Below the pieces are notes generated by a model, which saw only the letters and a program-made list of their open reading frames with translations, was not told where the DNA came from and did no database searches. The translations under genes were made by a program, and so were the position numbers. A DNA stretch of 7,690 nt from Armatimonadota bacterium (GTDB lineage: Bacteria; Armatimonadota; Zipacnadia; Zipacnadales; VGFC01), in NCBI GenBank assembly GCA_016869015.1, contig VGFB01000158.1, positions 1 through 7,690 on the forward strand, read 5' to 3'. Shown in pieces: positions 1-6,218 of the stretch; within the stretch, counting starts at the first letter, position 1; each line of letters begins with the position of its first letter.

Positions 1-311
1 CGCAGTCGCTTCTCCGCCTCTCCGACCAACTCGCCAGCCCCGCGGGCCGCGGCGTCGATGCCGTCCCCGACGTTGCAGACCCAACAGACGCCGCCCTCAA
101 CGTCTACGGTCTTGGGATACTGGTCAGCCTCCCAGAAGGGGACGCGCTTGGTGGTGGGCTGAGGGTTGCCGATGGTCTTGCTGCAGCGGTTGCACACCGT
201 CTGCAGTTGGACTTCGACGTCTGTGCGCCCAAACAGCGCATAGGCCGCCAGCAACAACCCCAGAACCCCGATGCCGATCAGCGCGGAAACCAGTGGGTTG
301 GCGCGGGTCAT
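1..311 (-). CDS. Small membrane-anchored protein with two CxxC pairs, 3' end cut by window edge
   Basis: I do not recognise this gene. It is an open frame of 103 codons from an ATG at 309-311 that runs off the left edge without a stop. After a short polar start (MTRANP), residues 7-27 are a strong hydrophobic helix rich in Leu, Gly and Ala. This is followed by GRTD and a soluble part. That part has C40-x-x-C43 (VCNRCSK) and C76-x-x-C79 (VCWVCN), spaced 32 residues apart as in a zinc ribbon or rubredoxin-like knuckle. Residues 81-103 are Ala/Gly/Glu-rich and probably helical. The Shine-Dalgarno at 318-323, 6 bases upstream, supports the start. The gene follows the protease by 57 bp. Which side of the membrane the CxxC pairs occupy is unclear: outside, they could be disulfide or thiol centres; inside, they would be structural zinc ligands. 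Confidence that it is a real gene is high, but its function is unknown. Confidence 0.75.
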   Translation of the reverse strand, partial: MTRANPLVSALIGIGVLGLLLAAYALFGRTDVEVQLQTVCNRCSKTIGNPQPTTKRVPFWEADQYPKTVDVEGGVCWVCNVGDGIDAAARGAGELVGEAEKRL

Positions 312-317
312 GGGCGG

Positions 318-323
318 CCCTCC
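318..323 (-). promoter_or_regulatory. Shine-Dalgarno for the CxxC membrane protein
   Basis: The minus strand reads GGAGGG, 6 bases before the ATG at 309-311. It supports the start of a gene that has no stop codon inside the window. Confidence 0.65.
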
Positions 324-368
324 GCTTCTGCAGGCTCAGGTCGGGCTCTGCTCCATCGCGCCTCGAAC

Positions 369-1163
369 CTACTGCGACTTGGCGCCGTACTTCCTCCATA
401 CGTCGACGAGGCGATGGGTCGGGATGGCGTAGTTGGCGGCGGATTCCTCGTTGATGGCGGTGTTGATCCCGATGACCCTGTGGTCTGCGGTCATCAGAGG
501 CCCGCCGCTGTTTCCGTGCTTCACGGTGGCACTGTGGTCGAAAACGACGACCCCCCCGCCCTGGTCCATCACCAGGTCCCGGATGATCCCCTCCTGCACG
601 GCGAGGCTGGGCCCGTTGCCGCTGGCGGCGCGATCGAAACCGCCCGGGAAGCCGGCGGCCACAACCTTGGTTTCGCGGGTCACCCCGCCGGAGTCCGCCA
701 CGGGGAGGTACTGGAGGGGCTTCTGGCTCTCGACCTTGAGCACGGCCCAGTCGTTGGCCATCGTCTGCGGGCCGGTGGCGGGTCCGCGGCCCCAATCCAC
801 CGCGCGGGCGGGCAGGACCTGCTTACTGGGAGTCCCACTGTTCAGGACGACTTCGCACTCGATCTCTCCCTTGGGCTCACCTTCCCCCTTCGCCAGGACG
901 TGGCGGTTGGTCATGATGTAGCCCTTCGGGGAGAAGACGAAGCCGCTGCCGAGAGCGCCGGAGCCCGGCTCCGTCTCGACCAGGACCAGGACGCACGCCT
1001 TCTCCCAACCGTCCCCATTGACCATGAGCGGCGAGAACGCGAACATCAGCCCCGCGAGCACGAGGGCGATGGCGACGGGCAGCAGCCACCCCAGGCCGCC
1101 TTGAGCCGGGCCAACGGGAACGGCCCGGTCGCCGCCGACTGCGGGAGGGTTGTAGTAGGCCAT
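369..1163 (-). CDS. Membrane-anchored trypsin-like serine protease (HtrA/DegP-type, no PDZ domain)
   Basis: This is a 264-aa chymotrypsin-fold (S1C-like) peptidase that cleaves proteins or processes a partner. Residues 1-23 are a Gly/Pro-rich tail, and residues 24-45 form one membrane helix. The protease domain fills residues 53-264. The triad is visible: H88 in TNRHVL, D138 in NDWAVLKV and S219 in GNSGGPL. The substrate-side strands GSGFVFSPKGYIMTN and GINTAINEESAANYAIP match HtrA proteins. Those are usually longer and carry one or two PDZ domains, which are absent here. C57 and C103 could form a disulfide if the domain is outside the cytoplasm, as the topology suggests. The ATG is preceded by GGGAG (1173-1177) with a 9-base spacer. 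It lies 37 bp after the tubulin-like gene. Catalytic competence looks intact; the substrate is unknown, though neighbouring membrane proteins are candidates. Confidence 0.92.
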   Translation of the reverse strand: MAYYNPPAVGGDRAVPVGPAQGGLGWLLPVAIALVLAGLMFAFSPLMVNGDGWEKACVLVLVETEPGSGALGSGFVFSPKGYIMTNRHVLAKGEGEPKGEIECEVVLNSGTPSKQVLPARAVDWGRGPATGPQTMANDWAVLKVESQKPLQYLPVADSGGVTRETKVVAAGFPGGFDRAASGNGPSLAVQEGIIRDLVMDQGGGVVVFDHSATVKHGNSGGPLMTADHRVIGINTAINEESAANYAIPTHRLVDVWRKYGAKSQ

Positions 1164-1200
1164 TGTGGTGCACTCCCTTTCCTGGTGAATGCCCGGTGCG

Positions 1201-1302
1201 TCAGTTGGCGGTTCTACCGCCGCAGGCGGGACAGGCCACCGGCAGATCCATCCCGGCGTCCCTATCGGCGAAGTACGGCTTCCCGCATACCTTCCGCTTG
1301 CA
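1201..1302 (-). other. C-terminal zinc-ribbon-like tail of the tubulin-like protein
   Basis: The last 33 residues begin at C1033 (codon 1300-1302) and contain CKRKVC, then GKPYF, then CPACGG just before the stop. Two cysteine pairs 17 residues apart, followed by glycines, are the usual look of a structural zinc ribbon. The first pair has four rather than two residues between the cysteines, so zinc binding is likely but not certain. The tail follows a polar segment and may be a mobile docking module. Confidence 0.7.
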
Positions 1303-4300
1303 GTACCAGTTGCTTTGCTGCGCCTTCATGTCGGGGTGCGCGGTGAGCGCCTCGCCTACCTCCCTCCACTCAACCCAGCCGGGCAGGGGCGGCTTGGGGA
1401 TGTGGAGGCCGAACTCCTCACAGAAGCCCCGGATGCACTCCCACGCTTCGCTGTCGCTGAGGCCCTGCAGACCGAGCAGGATGGCCAGGGTCTCGGCGTC
1501 GGGGTCGCGCACTTTCAGCGTCTCGGCCACTTGCTGGGCGAAGGCCTCCAGCTCCGGGCCCTGACCGTGGTCGCGGCGATCGGTCACCTCGCTGGAGAGG
1601 GCATCGGCCCAGGTGCTCTCCCCGCACAGGACACGGACGGCGTCGACGAAGGCGGACGGTAGCTCGACGGTCTGAGCGGGGTTGCCGATCGGCACGGGGA
1701 TCTCATAGGTGAATTGCTGGCCCTTGCCCTCGAGAACCCGGGTGACGACACAGCCCACAACCAGCTTCCGGCAGCGGGCAAACACCTCCGGGTCGACGGG
1801 GAAGAACCAGTCGGCCCGGGTGCTGTGGAAGGCGTGGCTGGTCAGCTCCTGGCGATCGGCCGGATCGTAGCCGCGAATGATGCGGGAGGGGAACCCGGTG
1901 CGATCGCGGAGCAACAACACCCGATACCGGTCGCCGATTGGCTTGTGCTGGATCTTATCCGCCCCGAGCGCGATCCCGAGTTGACTCGCGACCTGCTCCG
2001 CCTGGGTCGTGATGAGGCTCCGGAAGGTGGCGTGGCGCTGCCCATCCGGGGTGTTGGGGTCGGCGGCGTAGTGCAGGGCCCACCACCGGTACGGCGGCGT
2101 CCGTTCCAGTCTCGGCTCGAAGGCCTGATAGACCGGCTCGCTGGTGTTGAGGTCGAGGTACTCCTGCGACCGCACCACAGCCTCGCGGATTTCGCCGGCC
2201 GGGCCCCCGGGCTTGGCCTGCGCCCGGAGGTTGAACAACTCGATGACATCCTCTCCGTAGATCAGGGGGCGTCCGTCCGGCAGGTTCGCGGGGCGGAACC
2301 TGTCCTTCAGCTTCCTCTCGATGGGCGCCAGCAGTCGCAGGTCAGCGTTACCGTCCTGGTCGCGGGGCACGTCCTCGTCGAAGGCGCGACTACCGGAGTC
2401 CCAGTCCGGGTAGCTGAGGGTCCCGACGAGTTCGGCCAGGGTCGTCTCATCGGTCAGCGCCGCCAAAGCCTGCCGACGGCGATCGGGCTGGTCGGCCTTG
2501 TGGAAGAGCAGGGCGATCTTGGTGTCGACGACGCCCTCATCGAAGAGGATGTTGCCGGCGCCGGCCAGCTTCATCGCCTGCTCCAACAGGCCGTCGTTCC
2601 CCACGGCGTGCTCGCGCCAGTCCTGGAGGTACATCTGCAGCGTGCCGAGGCGCCGCTTCATGGTCGGCAGGACGCGCTCCAGCAGCTTCACGTAGAAGCG
2701 CCGCTTGATCGGAAGGACCAGGTTCTCAGCCCGGCAGTTGGCGTAGTGGTATACCGCGGCCCGGACGCGGGCCAGCGCCCGCTTCATCGCCCAGCCGCGG
2801 ACCGGCCACAGTAGCCAGTCCTCGGCGATGTGCCGGCAACGTTCCTCCTCCGCGCCGACCACGCCCTCCCAGTCGACCTTGCCGTCCTCCAGGGCCCGTC
2901 CGATCGCGGCGACTTCGGCCGTGATCGCCTTCTGCAGGTCGTCCACCAGACGCTGCGCGTAGGCCGGCCCGCACCCCGGAGTCACCGCGATCTGAGCCAG
3001 CGCGTGAGCCAACAGGCGCGGCTGGGTCTCATCGACCTCGAGCTGGGGCTGGTTGCGCTCGACGACCGCCCGGAACAGCCGGCTGTCCGCCTCGCTAGGG
3101 ACCGAAGGGACCTCCTTGAAGTGCGCATCGATCTGGATCTGCAGATCGGCCAGGGCCGCCATGCCGCGGCCCCTGGAGGTCTGGTCCTCGATCAGCCGCT
3201 CCAGCGCCTCCCTGGGGTGCATCTGGTTGGGTTCCGGCTCGGTCAGCAGCGCCCAGAGCGGGTCGCTCGCGCTGCCCGTCTCCGCGTCACTCAGGCTGTG
3301 CACGAGTCCCAGCTGACGGAAGAGCTTCCCCCGGTCGTCCTTCGAGGTCCCGTTCTCCGGCACCCACCGGTGAAGCACCTCATCGGCGAACAGCCCGACG
3401 GTCTTGTACACGCACGCCCGGTGGCAGACGTCCGCCGGGAACTCGATGGTTGACAGGCCGATCGTGCTGAACCCGTAGTACCGCTCCTGCGAGTCCTTCT
3501 GCGCGAAGTGCTTCGCCAGGTCCCGGCGCGCGCCGAACACATCGACGAGGTGAGCGTGGAAGTCCTCGGAGATGTAGTGGGCGAGCCGCCACTCCAGCTC
3601 CGCGATCCCCCGGGGCATCGCCTGGCCGCCCCAGGAAGGCGCGACCAGGCTGATGTACGTATACGGGCGCTCGTTGGTACGTTCGTCCCGGTGGTCGATG
3701 TGCACCGTGCCGGCATAGCGGATGTGAGTGGTGACGGACGGGTCGATGCAGCAGTCCAGCTCGGAGAGCATCGCCGCGGCGTTGCGCCGCCAGGCCGGGT
3801 TGGCGACGTTCACCGTCGGGAGGCAGAGAACGCCCACCGTCGGGCAACGGGTAGGCCCGCCAAACCGCTCCCGCATCATCTTCTGCAGCAGGTAGCCCAT
3901 GTCGATGAAGGTGCCACTGCCCGTTCCGCCCGAGGCGGAGGCTAGCACGTAGATCCGCGGCGGCTTCTCCCAGTCCGCACGGTCCATGCTGAGCAGCTCG
4001 TTGATGGCGTCGTGCAGCTGCAGGCAGACCTGGTTCCACTCGCTGGCCGCCAGGAAGGCGAGCCGGCCGAACATGCGGACATTGCCGGTCCCCTCGTCGA
4101 AGCCCTGGGCGGTCGCGGTGTTCAGCGTCGCCATGTGCACCCACTCAGTGAGCGCGATCGGGTCATCGAACTTGTGGGGCTCATCGCGCATCAGCTTAAT
4201 GGTCTGGCTCGGGACGCTCAGCGCCGTCCCGGGCATGCCCGACCGCTGGAGGCTGGCGGCGTGAGTATCGAAGCAGAGGAAGCGGATCGGCAGCTCCTCC

Positions 4301-4398
4301 GGGTTCTCGTAGCGCCACTCCAGGATCTCCCGCAGGTTCCGCGCGATGTTGGTTCCGGTTCCGCCCAGGCCGATGACGAGTAGCGGGGTGTTTGCCAT
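1201..4398 (-). CDS. Large tubulin-like protein (Tubulin_2 type) with C-terminal zinc-ribbon tail
   Basis: This 1065-aa protein is a member of the tubulin/FtsZ superfamily and a predicted cytoplasmic GTP-binding protein that may form filaments. The N-terminal Rossmann start IGLGGTGTNIARNL (residues 9-22) and FDT (43-45) fit the first nucleotide loops. ASASGGTGSGTFIDMG (153-168) is the tubulin/FtsZ G-box signature. NVANPAWRRNAAAMLSEL (197-214) fits the later ribose/base-contact region. YYGFSTIGLSTIEFP (307-321) resembles the strand that follows in the family. The length of roughly 1,000 residues fits bacterial Tubulin_2 proteins (Pfam PF13809, from memory), and is far longer than FtsZ or TubZ. 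Residues about 350-900 are largely helical, with a basic Arg/Lys-rich part near 600. The tail has C1033-x4-C1038 and C1056-x2-C1059, a zinc-ribbon pattern. The start is fixed by AGGAGG at 4407-4412. It is the largest gene and the likely core of the operon. Polymerisation and hydrolysis are unproven. Confidence 0.88.
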   Translation of the reverse strand: MANTPLLVIGLGGTGTNIARNLREILEWRYENPEELPIRFLCFDTHAASLQRSGMPGTALSVPSQTIKLMRDEPHKFDDPIALTEWVHMATLNTATAQGFDEGTGNVRMFGRLAFLAASEWNQVCLQLHDAINELLSMDRADWEKPPRIYVLASASGGTGSGTFIDMGYLLQKMMRERFGGPTRCPTVGVLCLPTVNVANPAWRRNAAAMLSELDCCIDPSVTTHIRYAGTVHIDHRDERTNERPYTYISLVAPSWGGQAMPRGIAELEWRLAHYISEDFHAHLVDVFGARRDLAKHFAQKDSQERYYGFSTIGLSTIEFPADVCHRACVYKTVGLFADEVLHRWVPENGTSKDDRGKLFRQLGLVHSLSDAETGSASDPLWALLTEPEPNQMHPREALERLIEDQTSRGRGMAALADLQIQIDAHFKEVPSVPSEADSRLFRAVVERNQPQLEVDETQPRLLAHALAQIAVTPGCGPAYAQRLVDDLQKAITAEVAAIGRALEDGKVDWEGVVGAEEERCRHIAEDWLLWPVRGWAMKRALARVRAAVYHYANCRAENLVLPIKRRFYVKLLERVLPTMKRRLGTLQMYLQDWREHAVGNDGLLEQAMKLAGAGNILFDEGVVDTKIALLFHKADQPDRRRQALAALTDETTLAELVGTLSYPDWDSGSRAFDEDVPRDQDGNADLRLLAPIERKLKDRFRPANLPDGRPLIYGEDVIELFNLRAQAKPGGPAGEIREAVVRSQEYLDLNTSEPVYQAFEPRLERTPPYRWWALHYAADPNTPDGQRHATFRSLITTQAEQVASQLGIALGADKIQHKPIGDRYRVLLLRDRTGFPSRIIRGYDPADRQELTSHAFHSTRADWFFPVDPEVFARCRKLVVGCVVTRVLEGKGQQFTYEIPVPIGNPAQTVELPSAFVDAVRVLCGESTWADALSSEVTDRRDHGQGPELEAFAQQVAETLKVRDPDAETLAILLGLQGLSDSEAWECIRGFCEEFGLHIPKPPLPGWVEWREVGEALTAHPDMKAQQSNWYCKRKVCGKPYFADRDAGMDLPVACPACGGRTAN
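3913..3930 (-). other. Tubulin/FtsZ G-box (GGTGSG) in the tubulin-like gene
   Basis: These 18 bases encode G157-G-T-G-S-G162, the phosphate-binding glycine loop that defines the tubulin/FtsZ superfamily. It is followed by TFIDMG, as in FtsZ's GGTGTGAAP-like context. This is the strongest single motif for the assignment. Confidence 0.88.
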
Positions 4399-4406
4399 GC
4401 TCCATT

Positions 4407-4412
4407 CCTCCT
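4407..4412 (-). promoter_or_regulatory. Consensus Shine-Dalgarno for the tubulin-like gene
   Basis: The minus strand reads AGGAGG with an 8-base spacer to the ATG at 4396-4398. A second ATG at 4403-4405, in another frame, lies too close to use it. This is the best-matching ribosome site in the window, consistent with strong translation of the core gene. Confidence 0.8.
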
Positions 4413-4436
4413 GACCTGCGTCAGACGCGACGCCGG

Positions 4437-4793
4437 CTAGCGCTCAGGGTTGCCGATGAGCCAGACACCGAATACGAGCCAGATCATGGTCACGCCGGAG
4501 ACGACGCCGAAGTCAATGAGGGGCCCGGTCTGCAACCCCTCGCCGGGCGCCCAGAACAGGAAGAGCTGGTTGAGCCCCTGGAAGGGCCACGGGCAGAGAA
4601 GGAGCCAGAGCAGGCCCAGGAGGCCGCCGATGGTGTGCCCCCAACGCATGGCCCGACAGTCGGTCATGCCGGTGAGCATGGCAAAGAGCAGATAGAGGAA
4701 CCACGCGAAGAGGGAGTTCCAGAACAGCCACGACCCAACCAGCGTGAGCCAGACCTTCCACGTCTCGCCAGCCAGAGGGAACATGTCGCCCAT
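4437..4793 (-). CDS. Three-helix integral membrane protein, unknown family
   Basis: I do not recognise this 118-aa protein. It is very hydrophobic and rich in Trp, Leu and Phe. Helix 1 spans about residues 14-40 and helix 2 about 53-68. A Pro/Trp/Phe loop (CPWPFQGLNQLFLFWAPGE, 67-85) may re-enter or lie on the membrane. Helix 3 spans about 93-114, ending in the short tail GNPER. There are two cysteines (46 and 67), no CxxC, and few charges inside the helices. Two in-frame ATGs exist (residues 1 and 4). AAAGGAG at 4802-4808 is 8 bases from the first, so the first is chosen. It starts 21 bp after the vWA gene and ends 38 bp before the tubulin-like gene. A role as a membrane partner or anchor for these two is an inference from position only. 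Confidence 0.8.
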   Translation of the reverse strand: MGDMFPLAGETWKVWLTLVGSWLFWNSLFAWFLYLLFAMLTGMTDCRAMRWGHTIGGLLGLLWLLLCPWPFQGLNQLFLFWAPGEGLQTGPLIDFGVVSGVTMIWLVFGVWLIGNPER

Positions 4794-4801
4794 GATACAC
4801 G

Positions 4802-4808
4802 CTCCTTT
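4802..4808 (-). promoter_or_regulatory. Shine-Dalgarno choosing the first ATG of the three-helix protein
   Basis: The minus strand reads AAAGGAG, 8 bases before the ATG at 4791-4793. The alternative ATG three codons later would have a 17-base spacer, which is too long. Confidence 0.65.
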
Positions 4809-4814
4809 GCTTCG

Positions 4815-6218
4815 CTACGCTGCGAGGAAGGCAATCAGCAGTACAAGGATCACGAGGGCCGCCACGGTTAGCAGGGCCTGGTGCCCCGAGTCCAGCTGAC
4901 CCACGGTGACGGTGATCTCCTGGACCTGGCTACCGACCACCACACGGACCCGTTCGGTCTGCCCGAAGCGGAGGGGGACCTTGTCTGCTTGCCCCGTCTT
5001 CGTGCCGAGCTTCACCCCCGACGCCGCCACCAGCGTCACCCCCCACGCGCAGGTGACGCGGGCCAGGCTCCGCGCGCCGAGACCCTCCCACGGGATCGAC
5101 CAGGTGCGCGGCCCCGCCGCAGCGGCGTTGGCCACGATCCGCCCGCGCCCGTCGCTGAGGGCGCGTAGGTCGCTGGTCGTTGGGACGCTCCCCGCCGCCT
5201 GCACGACGACCTCCACGGTCAGGCCGAGGGCCAGGAAGGTCAGCGCCGCGAGCCCGATCAGCGAGAGCAGCAGCAGGATGATTGTGGCGGCGGGCGACGG
5301 GCCTTTGGGCTCCGGGGGCGGCGGGGGCCGCGCCGCCGGGCCGCTCGGGGGGACGCGCTCGCGGTTGACCGTCGCCCCGGGCACCACGCCACCCATCCGC
5401 GTGGCGGCTGAGTAGAAGGCGTAGAGCTTCACGTCCTGCGGCACGTCCACTGGGGGCGGCTTCCACTCCCCGTGCCGGAACTCGCCGGCCCCCCCGGTCA
5501 GCTCCTTCAGCAGCGCGGCGACCTCCGCGCCGGTGCGCCTCGGTCGGACGTGGCGCCACGGGTTGTCGGTCACGAGGTTGGTGAGCACGATGATGAGCTT
5601 GCCCCGCGTGCGATCGGAGCTGTTCAGCGCCTCCTGCACGAGCGCGTACTGGCAGTCGGTCAGCAGGCCGCCGCTGGGGCGCCCCTGCGTCAGCTGCTGG
5701 GCGGAGCGCGGCAGCTTGTCGGCGACAGTCTGCCAGACTTCCTCCTGGCTCATGTCGACCGGAAACGTCACCTTCTGGCGCAGATCGCCGCGCAGCTCGA
5801 TGTCCCACGGCACGACATGCAGCGTGTCTCCGGGCGATAGGAAGTAGGCGCCCATGTCGCGCGCGAGCATCACCGAGGCGGCGTAGATGTTGTCGGTGAT
5901 GCAATCCCCGGAGACGTCGGGCGCCAGCCAGACCTCGAGGCTCATGCGGGCGGCCGCGGGGTAGTGCTCAAGAGCGCTCCGCCGGAAGTCCTCAAAGACG
6001 CTCCCCGATTCCAGCGGGGGAGCGAACTCGGCCTCGGCCGGGGGCACCTCGCCAGGCGGCGCACTGGTGAACCAGTCCCCCTCGCTCTGGCCGGGCTGTC
6101 GAGCGCTCTCGCGCGCGTACTTCACGCAGCCCCCGGAGAGCAGCAGCGCTCCCAGGGCCAGCGCAACCACGCCGCTACGGCGCCAGGCCCGCCGGAGGTC
6201 ACTCGAGGTTGCGGACAT
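4815..6218 (-). CDS. Membrane-anchored vWA-like domain protein, probable lipoprotein
   Basis: The product is 467 aa from the ATG at 6216-6218. Residues 9-14 are Arg-rich, followed by a hydrophobic stretch ending LLLSGGC (C31), a lipobox-like site; an uncleaved helix is the alternative. Residues 91-270 look like a vWA fold. LAPDVSGD holds D101-x-S103-x-D105 at the first MIDAS position, and SPGDTLHVVPWD fits the second strand. GGLLTDCQYALVQEAL gives the conserved Thr187, and KLIIVLTN the fourth strand, with Asn214 where Asp is usual. A Pro-rich linker (PPPPPEP) leads to a membrane helix near 310-333. A small beta-rich domain follows (336-444), then a C-terminal helix (about 449-467). This predicts the vWA domain outside and the small domain inside the membrane. 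It overlaps the upstream gene by 20 bp. Metal-dependent ligand binding is possible but uncertain because MIDAS is altered. The family is otherwise unknown to me. Confidence 0.82.
   Translation of the reverse strand: MSATSSDLRRAWRRSGVVALALGALLLSGGCVKYARESARQPGQSEGDWFTSAPPGEVPPAEAEFAPPLESGSVFEDFRRSALEHYPAAARMSLEVWLAPDVSGDCITDNIYAASVMLARDMGAYFLSPGDTLHVVPWDIELRGDLRQKVTFPVDMSQEEVWQTVADKLPRSAQQLTQGRPSGGLLTDCQYALVQEALNSSDRTRGKLIIVLTNLVTDNPWRHVRPRRTGAEVAALLKELTGGAGEFRHGEWKPPPVDVPQDVKLYAFYSAATRMGGVVPGATVNRERVPPSGPAARPPPPPEPKGPSPAATIILLLLSLIGLAALTFLALGLTVEVVVQAAGSVPTTSDLRALSDGRGRIVANAAAAGPRTWSIPWEGLGARSLARVTCAWGVTLVAASGVKLGTKTGQADKVPLRFGQTERVRVVVGSQVQEITVTVGQLDSGHQALLTVAALVILVLLIAFLAA

Noticed and set aside
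162..174. Thirteen-base identity (agggttgccgatg) with 4446-4458, considered as a repeat
   Set aside because: Both copies encode the same short peptide IGNP within unrelated proteins, so this is probably chance plus codon bias. No flanking similarity extends it.
312..368. The 57-bp gap before the CxxC gene, examined for a terminator or promoter
   Set aside because: I see no stable hairpin with a T-run and no -35/-10 pair, only the ribosome site for the next gene.
369..1163. Naming the protease degP or htrA
   Set aside because: Those symbols imply PDZ-containing periplasmic proteases. This protein has only the protease domain and an N-terminal anchor, so the symbol is not justified.
207..1346. 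Long plus-strand open frame (379 codons) opposite the protease gene
   Set aside because: It is antisense to a protease with an intact catalytic triad. Its product is a low-complexity Arg/Gly/Pro/Ala mix with no motif, typical of shadow frames in GC-rich DNA.
1714..2814. Plus-strand open frame of 366 codons inside the tubulin-like gene
   Set aside because: It lies wholly antisense to the coding region. The product has no recognisable domain and the frame follows from high-GC codon bias on the other strand.
3380..4144. Alternative minus-strand frame of 254 codons within the tubulin-like gene
   Set aside because: It overlaps the segment encoding the GGTGSG G-box in the true frame. Its own product is Arg/Ala/Gly-rich without motifs.
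1201..4398. Calling the tubulin-like gene ftsZ or tubZ
   Set aside because: It shares the superfamily G-box, but it is about 1,065 residues long with extra domains and a zinc tail, and it lies in an unrelated gene context.
4411..4422. Small inverted repeat (tgac/gtca) in the gap before the tubulin-like gene, considered as an operator or terminator
   Set aside because: The arms are only four bases, there is no T-run, and it sits next to the ribosome site. It is too weak to call.
4930..5904. Alternative minus-strand frame of 324 codons within the vWA gene
   Set aside because: The main frame encodes a coherent vWA-like domain and membrane helices here. The alternative is compositionally biased (Arg/Ala/Gly) with no domain.
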